64,000 nucleotides of DNA from Gymnothorax reevesii. Its lineage: Eukaryota > Chordata > Actinopteri > Anguilliformes > Muraenidae. The position numbers and the translations under genes were made by a program. The notes beneath the pieces are model-generated. The model did no database searches, was not told where the DNA came from, and saw only the letters and a program-made list of their open reading frames with translations. The stretch spans positions 26,840,367-26,904,366 of the forward strand of contig CM056580.1 in the NCBI GenBank assembly GCA_029721435.1, given 5' to 3'. Shown here one piece after another: positions 59,238-64,000 of the stretch (its first letter is position 1; each line of letters starts with the position of its first letter).

Positions 59238-59835
59238 TGTAACTCCCTCTCAAGTCAAAATCACGAAACCAAGTCGTTCTTTGTGTTACTGGCTTTAATC
59301 ACACAATATGTATGATAGTGTGCCGTGAGAACTGGTGGACATATAAAAGGAAAGTACATAAGAACAAATTGTTTCATATAAGGATTGAATACACAACGCA
59401 ATTGTATCATTGCATGGACTAACAGAAAATCGCTGTGTAAAATTCATTCTGTCAACATATCAGTAATATAGACAGTAGTACCTCATTGGCCGCTTTCACT
59501 CAAGAGAAAATTAATAATCTTCAGTCCATCTGTGCACCTTATATCTCAACCTTCTTAAACAGCGGCAGTGTTGAGCAGAAGTATCAGCATGCTAGTGTGG
59601 TCTAGAATGTTACCAGCGCTTAAAAGGAACACCCCATCAAACCGCAACAGCAGAACTTTGGTTCCGGCCCGATTCAAGGTCTAACCCCACAACAAACAAA
59701 TAAACACATGAAATATTGTTTATAATGTTAAACCATTTTAGCTAATATTGTCTGTATTCATGAACTCTGAATGTATTTAACTAATATTTATTAATCAATT
59801 ATTTATTTATTTATTCTGCTTTGATGGCAGCTACA
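59238..59835 (-). repeat. 3' LTR of the BEL/Pao element
   Basis: In element orientation it starts TGTAGCTGCCATC (59835) and ends GAGAGGGAGTTACA (59238), so TGTA..TACA inverted termini. The preceding sequence is purine-rich (GGTGGGAG), the polypurine tract. A GTGATTAAAGCC word 55 bases before its end is a probable polyadenylation signal. The second LTR is outside the window, so age by LTR divergence cannot be judged. The 5 bases outside are GTGAG. Confidence 0.75.
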
Positions 59836-59843
59836 CTCCCACC
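59836..59843 (-). other. Polypurine tract of BEL element
   Basis: Plus strand CTCCCACC, that is GGTGGGAG in element orientation, immediately before the TG of the LTR. Confidence 0.6.
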
Positions 59844-59920
59844 AAATCACTTCTGATTTCCCTCAAACCTACATATTAGCACTGGATGATAAGACACATT
59901 GCAAGAAAAATGTGGCTGCA
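59844..59920 (-). other. BEL untranslated segment between pol stop and LTR
   Basis: 77 bases with purine-rich GTTTGAGGGAAATCAG before the polypurine tract. No envelope gene lies between pol and the LTR, as is normal for BEL/Pao. Confidence 0.6.
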
Positions 59921-61376
59921 TCACTCTGCTTCAATCAGGGTGACCGTCTTATGGATGGGCCTCTCCAGGTAGACTGGCCTTCCAATACACCTTCCTTGTT
60001 TATCCAATGCTGAGTCACCGATCAGCAGCTGCAGTTTCCTCATGCATCCATCTTCTCCAGGATAGACCTTTGCGACCTTGGCCAACCTCCACTCAGTTCT
60101 TGGGGCAGTGTCGTCTTGCACAATCACTATATCATTGATTTTAGCATTTCTGTGTTTCCGTTGCCATTTCTGTTGCTGTTGCAAGTTCATCGGATATTCT
60201 TTGCGCCATCTGGACCAAAACTCGTTGGCTAAGTATTGGACCTTGCGCCATCTCTTACGAAGGTAAAGGTCTTCCTTCACAAAGTTTCCAGGTGGTGGAA
60301 GAATGATGGAGGATTTCATCGTTAGTATGTGATTAGGGGAAAGAGGCTGTGGTCCCAAAGGATCATTCAGTAAGTGAGCTGTTAATGGTCGGCTGTTGAT
60401 GATTGCCATGACTTCATAGAAGTATGTTCTTAATGATGAACTATCAAGTCTGTGGGAGGACTGATCTAGCATGGATGTTAACACACTTCTTATTGTCCGA
60501 ATTTGCCTTTCCCAGGCCCCACCCATATGGCTTGCAGACGGTGGATTCATAACAAACTCACAACCGAGTACCTTTAGGCGTTCTTGATCCATCTCCCTTA
60601 AGGCCTCTATGAGCTCACGCCTTGCACCAACGAAATTGGTGCCTTGGTCACAGCGGAGCTGTGGAACGTTGCCGTGTAGGGCTATGAAGGCACGGAGAGC
60701 AATGATGAAAAAGTCTGTGGTCATCTTTTCAAGGAGCTCTATGTGTACAGCACGAGAGCACAAACATGTAAATAGAAGCCCATAGCGCTTTGACTCCTTC
60801 CTTCAGTCTTTAACATGGAACGGTCCAAAGCAGTCCAATTTTGCAAAATGAAAACGGGGGAGTTTCTTCCATACGGTCACAAGGTAAGTCTGCCATTTGC
60901 TGACACTCAGTAGACCTTCTAAACCTTCTGCACTTAACACACTTGTAGATGTAAGATGCAACCGCATGACTACATCCGAGAATCCAAAATCCATTGGCTC
61001 GTAGCTCGTTGACTGTTATGCCACGGCCTTGATGTTGCACTTGGTGATGATAATGCTGTATGAGCAGTCTTGTTACGTGTCCCTTAGCAGGTAAAACAAC
61101 TGGGTGTTTAATATGATGGTGCAAGTCAGCGGGCCTAAACCGACCTCCCACCCTGAGGATTCCCTGCTCATCAAGGTAAGGATTCAGCCTGCGTAGCTTA
61201 CTGGTCTCGGCATGTCTTGGGAGCTCCTTCCCATGTTGGAGGCATTGGATTTGTTCAGAGAAAGCTGCCCTTTGAACAAGACTAATGATGGTGGTTTCAG
61301 CATTGCTTCTCTCCGTTAAACTTGTGGCTTCATTAGTTCTTGGAATTGAACCTTTCAGCTCCTTAGCAAGCCGCAT
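59921..61376 (-). pseudogene. BEL/Pao integrase (pseudogene part of pol)
   Basis: Zinc-binding domain at about 61060-60930: H-H..C-x2-C in HYHHQVQHQGRG and YKCVKCRR. Core: first Asp in KLDCFGPFHVKD (about 60835-60810), second in RCDQGTNFVGARREL (about 60660-60620), catalytic Glu in GGAWERQIRTIRSVL (about 60520-60480). Then a BEL-specific C-terminal domain with FWSRWRKEYPMNLQQQQKW and GRPVYLERPIHK, and a stop at 59921. Lesions: a shift near 60840-60860 (upstream frame ends PPFSFCKIG, correct frame holds AKLDCFG) and a TGA at 60803-60805. The catalytic residues are all present. The enzyme would insert the DNA copy into the chromosome. Confidence 0.93.
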
Positions 61377-62790
61377 GAGTCGAGCAATGGCCTTGCCTAA
61401 TCTTATTCAGGAGGAAAACTTAAGGAAGCGATCCAGCAGTGAAACTTCTGCAGCTGAAGTCTTGTGCACAAAGATATTACGTACTTCAGGGTCTTCCGCT
61501 GGTACATCTCCCACCCCGACGTTTCCACAGGGAAGTTCTTCACGCCAAAGGAAATTAGGACCAGAGAACCAGTTGGAGGCAATGAGCTCTCTTGCACTTA
61601 GACCTCTTGAGGCATGATCGGCAGGATTGTCTCCACTGATCTGGTCTCGTGCTGTCTTTAATCCGTTGGATGCGGTTTGCCACAAATACGTGGAATCTTC
61701 TTGCGTCATTGTTCACATATCCTAGAATGACCTTTGAGTCTGTCCAGAAGACTTCTTGAGCGTCTGTTTCCAACTCCTTTCTGAGCAAATCACTCGTGCG
61801 TATGGCTACAACTGCTGCCGAAAGTTCAAGTCTTGGCACAGTTGTGACTTTAGTGGGGGCCACTCTGGCCTTACCCATCACTAAGGAACAGTGGATTTGT
61901 CCTGTCTCGCTAATTACCCTCAGGTAAGTACATTCTCCATAACCCATGACGCTCGCATCGGAGAAGTAATGAAGCTCGTACCTTCGGGCTTCCTTGAACT
62001 CTGATGGTAGATAACATCGCTGAATTTTGACGTCTGCTAGGTTCTTCAAGTCAAAGAGCCAGGACTCCCACCGTGGTCTTAGATCTTCGGGCAGTGGATC
62101 ATCCCACCCGACCTTATCACGACACATTTGCTGAAGTATTTGCTTCCTGATCAGAATAAAGGGGGCGACAAAGCCTAAGGGATCAAAGATGGAGGCCACT
62201 GTCGACAAGACTCCTCTCCTTGAAAGTGGACGTTCATCCACCACCACTCTGAAGCTGAAGTGATCCGACGTGACGCACCATTTAACGCCTAGAGCTCTCT
62301 CCATCTGTGGTTCGCCCAAAGCCAGATCTTGGCTTCTAGAAGCATCTGCACACTCTTCTTTAGGAATGGATGCAAGCACTTCTTGGTAATTGGAAACAAA
62401 CTTGTGGATGTGCAACCTTCCAGAGCTGCATAGCTGTCTGGCTTCACTGACCAACTGTATGGCCTCTTCAGCCGTCGAGACACTAATCAAGCCATCATCG
62501 ACATAAAAATTTCTTTCGATGAAGTGGATAGTTGTTTCACTGAACCGACCTCGTCCTTGTGCAGCAATGTGCTTGAGGCCATAGTTTGCACAGCCAGGCA
62601 ACGAGGCCGCACCGAATAGGTGCACTTTCATCCGGTAGACTGATGGCTCTGACTCAATGTCCCCGTTGTCCCACCACAGGAACCTTAGGTAGTCCTGATC
62701 TTCTGGTCTGACTCGAAACTGATGGAACATGCACTCAATGTCGCACATCACAGCTACCGAGCCCTTCCTGAATCGGCAGAGGACACCTAC
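61377..62790 (-). pseudogene. BEL/Pao reverse transcriptase and RNase H (pseudogene part of pol)
   Basis: Continuous frame from 62790 to about 61640. Reverse transcriptase: CDIECMFHQFRVRP (palm, first Asp), GAASLPGCANYGLKH, and the catalytic FYVDDGLISV box with Y-V-D-D at 62494-62505. After GVLSTVASIFDPLGFVAP comes RNase H with three acidic sites: YFSDASVMGYGE (about 61945), PRLELSAAV and FWTDSKVILGY. A shift near 61620-61640 moves the frame (NPADHASRGLSAREL is in the second frame), and a TGA at 61407-61409 follows. An in-frame TAA (62791-62793) separates this part from the protease. The key catalytic residues are intact, so decay is recent or slow. Confidence 0.95.
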
Positions 62791-63999
62791 TTAGGTGTTT
62801 GTCAACTTCGGTCCAGTGAGTAGATGATCATTAAGTGATATGCCTTCGAACTTGGCTGAACAATCAAACACTACACGGATCTTCCCCGGTTTCTGATGGT
62901 GGCGGACTCCATGGTGAGGAAGGTACCAGCAAGAGCCCCTTTGGACTTCACGTTCTGGGACCCTCTCGGCATGTCCACAGGTTATAATGTCGTTCATGAA
63001 TGCAACATAGTCCTTCTGGTATTGCTTATCCCTTTGAAATCTTCTCTTTAGACATCGGAGTCGATGGTCTGCACACTTCAAGTTGTTAGGCAGACAGGGC
63101 TTGTTTTCTTTAAATGGAAGTGGCATTTCGCGGTGTCCATTCGCTTGTGTCTTTATACCTGCTTCCATTATTGAAATAAAGCGAAGGTCATCTTGAGAGA
63201 AATGAGCATCTTCCACATTTTTTTCGCTAAAATCTGATTCGAGCACTTTCAGAACATCTGTGGGAACGATGACTTCCTTGACATGGGTTCGGCATATATA
63301 CTGTACTTGACTTGTTAGGTCAACAGGCGACTGTAAACTTGGTGTGACCTGTCTTACAATGATTCTATGGCTGCTTCCAATCGCATCGCCATAATCAACA
63401 CAGGGGATGACGCAGCCAACTATGCTCCAGCCAAGATCGGTCCTTACCGCAAATGGCTCATCATCCTTGCCTGCTACAATTTCTCTTGGCAACAGGGCTT
63501 GAGAACAGTTGTATCCTATGAGCAGACCGACATCGCAGTCTATTAAAGGAGCGATTTCATTTGCAAGGTGCTCTAGGTGAGACCATGCTCTTGCTGTCTT
63601 GGGTGTGGGAATGTGGCTTAGACTAGCAGGAATGAACTCTCTTGAATAGGTCACGGGAAGAGGGATTATCTTGGAGGAATAAAAGCCTCTGACCTGCAGC
63701 CCAATTAACTTTTGACTTGGAATGACAGTTTGTTTGGATGCAAGGGTGGAAAGCTTTAATTGCACAGGCTCCATTTGTGTATCAAGAGTCTCTGCCCTTT
63801 CTTGCAGGATGAAGGTGCTATCGCTCTGACTGTCTAGAAGAGCATATACGAGAACTGCAGCCTCTGGGTTACCTGTCGTTGACAGCCAAACTGGCACTAT
63901 TGTGGATGCATATGTGCTATTCCCATTTTGTGTCGCTTGATTAGATGTAGCTGTGTTTGTTGTTTCACTAGGTTTAGGCACTGTCAGTTCCTTTGACCT
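62791..63999 (-). pseudogene. BEL/Pao aspartic protease and RT N-terminus, partial
   Basis: Open from the window edge to the TAA at 62791-62793. The frame continues beyond 64000, so the true start is outside; a GTG at 63981 is not a real start. Protease: VYALLDSQSDSTFIL, the active-site loop, with Asp-Ser-Gln where most retropepsins have Asp-Ser/Thr-Gly (I believe Gln variants occur in BEL proteases). LPREIVAGKDDEPFAVRTD and LGWSIVGCV are typical of the adjoining BEL domain. The reverse transcriptase begins with KIRVVFDCSAKFEGISLNDH near the end. The frame is the same as in the reverse transcriptase part, so a single stop is the only break between them. Confidence 0.92.
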
Positions 64000-64000
64000 T

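Larger units (their letters stand above)
59238..64000 (-). mobile_element. BEL/Pao LTR retrotransposon, 3' part
   Basis: On the minus strand, from the right edge: aspartic protease, reverse transcriptase, RNase H, integrase with BEL-type C-terminal domain, then a 598-bp LTR. This protein order and the integrase C-terminal domain identify BEL/Pao. Gag and the 5' LTR lie beyond base 64000. The polymerase has three in-frame stops and two shifts, so the copy is dead but little eroded. Retrotransposition makes DNA copies from RNA in cytoplasmic particles; here only the remains are seen. Confidence 0.93.

Overview
This window reads as non-coding, transposon-rich vertebrate DNA, most likely from a ray-finned fish. 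The reasons are decayed Tc1-like transposons with DD34E transposase, many short inverted-repeat elements of fish type (hAT-like, piggyBac-like), a BEL/Pao retrotransposon, a class I endogenous retrovirus, long CA/TG/TC/AT microsatellites, and no operons or dense reading frames. I recognise no host protein-coding exon, tRNA or rRNA. The many short reading frames of 60-130 residues are chance or repeat-derived. The window is best described as intergenic or deep intronic sequence.

Layout. 1-955 is a decayed Tc1-like element on the minus strand, cut by the window edge. 2.7-11.5 kb holds scattered repeats: a LINE-like tail, a TTAA-flanked inverted-repeat element at 3466-4220, a Gypsy-type LTR fragment at 6430-6894, two copies of one ~115-bp palindromic element in opposite orientation (7565 and 11393), and an interspersed repeat with an internal duplication (10134-10559). 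12252-18595 is a complete endogenous retrovirus insertion on the minus strand, with two apparently identical 640-bp LTRs and a perfect GTCAG target duplication; its interior is badly decayed. 18.6-22.3 kb is mostly unannotated with one miniature element. 22380-24530 is a dead non-LTR retrotransposon on the plus strand. 24.5-30.7 kb is plain A+T-rich sequence.

30.7-31.9 kb and 58.6-59.2 kb are two copies of one unclassified repeat. 32559-34221 is a DNA element with subterminal repeats. 38060-38751 is a solo LTR. 43446-43765, 48416-48938, 50133-50463 and 56842-56927 are miniature inverted-repeat elements. 45196-47210 is an LTR interrupted by a nearly full-length, dead Tc1 element. 59238-64000 is the 3' part of a BEL/Pao element on the minus strand: 3' LTR, integrase, RNase H, reverse transcriptase and protease. 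Its gag and 5' LTR lie beyond the right edge.

How the parts relate. The elements are independent insertions that can be ordered by nesting: Tc1 into LTR, and BEL into the unclassified repeat. The youngest event by LTR identity is the retrovirus. I did not find a novel multi-gene system. The most unusual items are the recent but internally scrambled retrovirus, the subterminal-repeat element at 32.6-34.2 kb, the TTAA element rich in GCGGAT motifs, and the unclassified duplicated repeat. Three stretches (near 5.0, 19.7 and 55.85 kb) have the look of conserved non-coding elements, but only alignment could show that.
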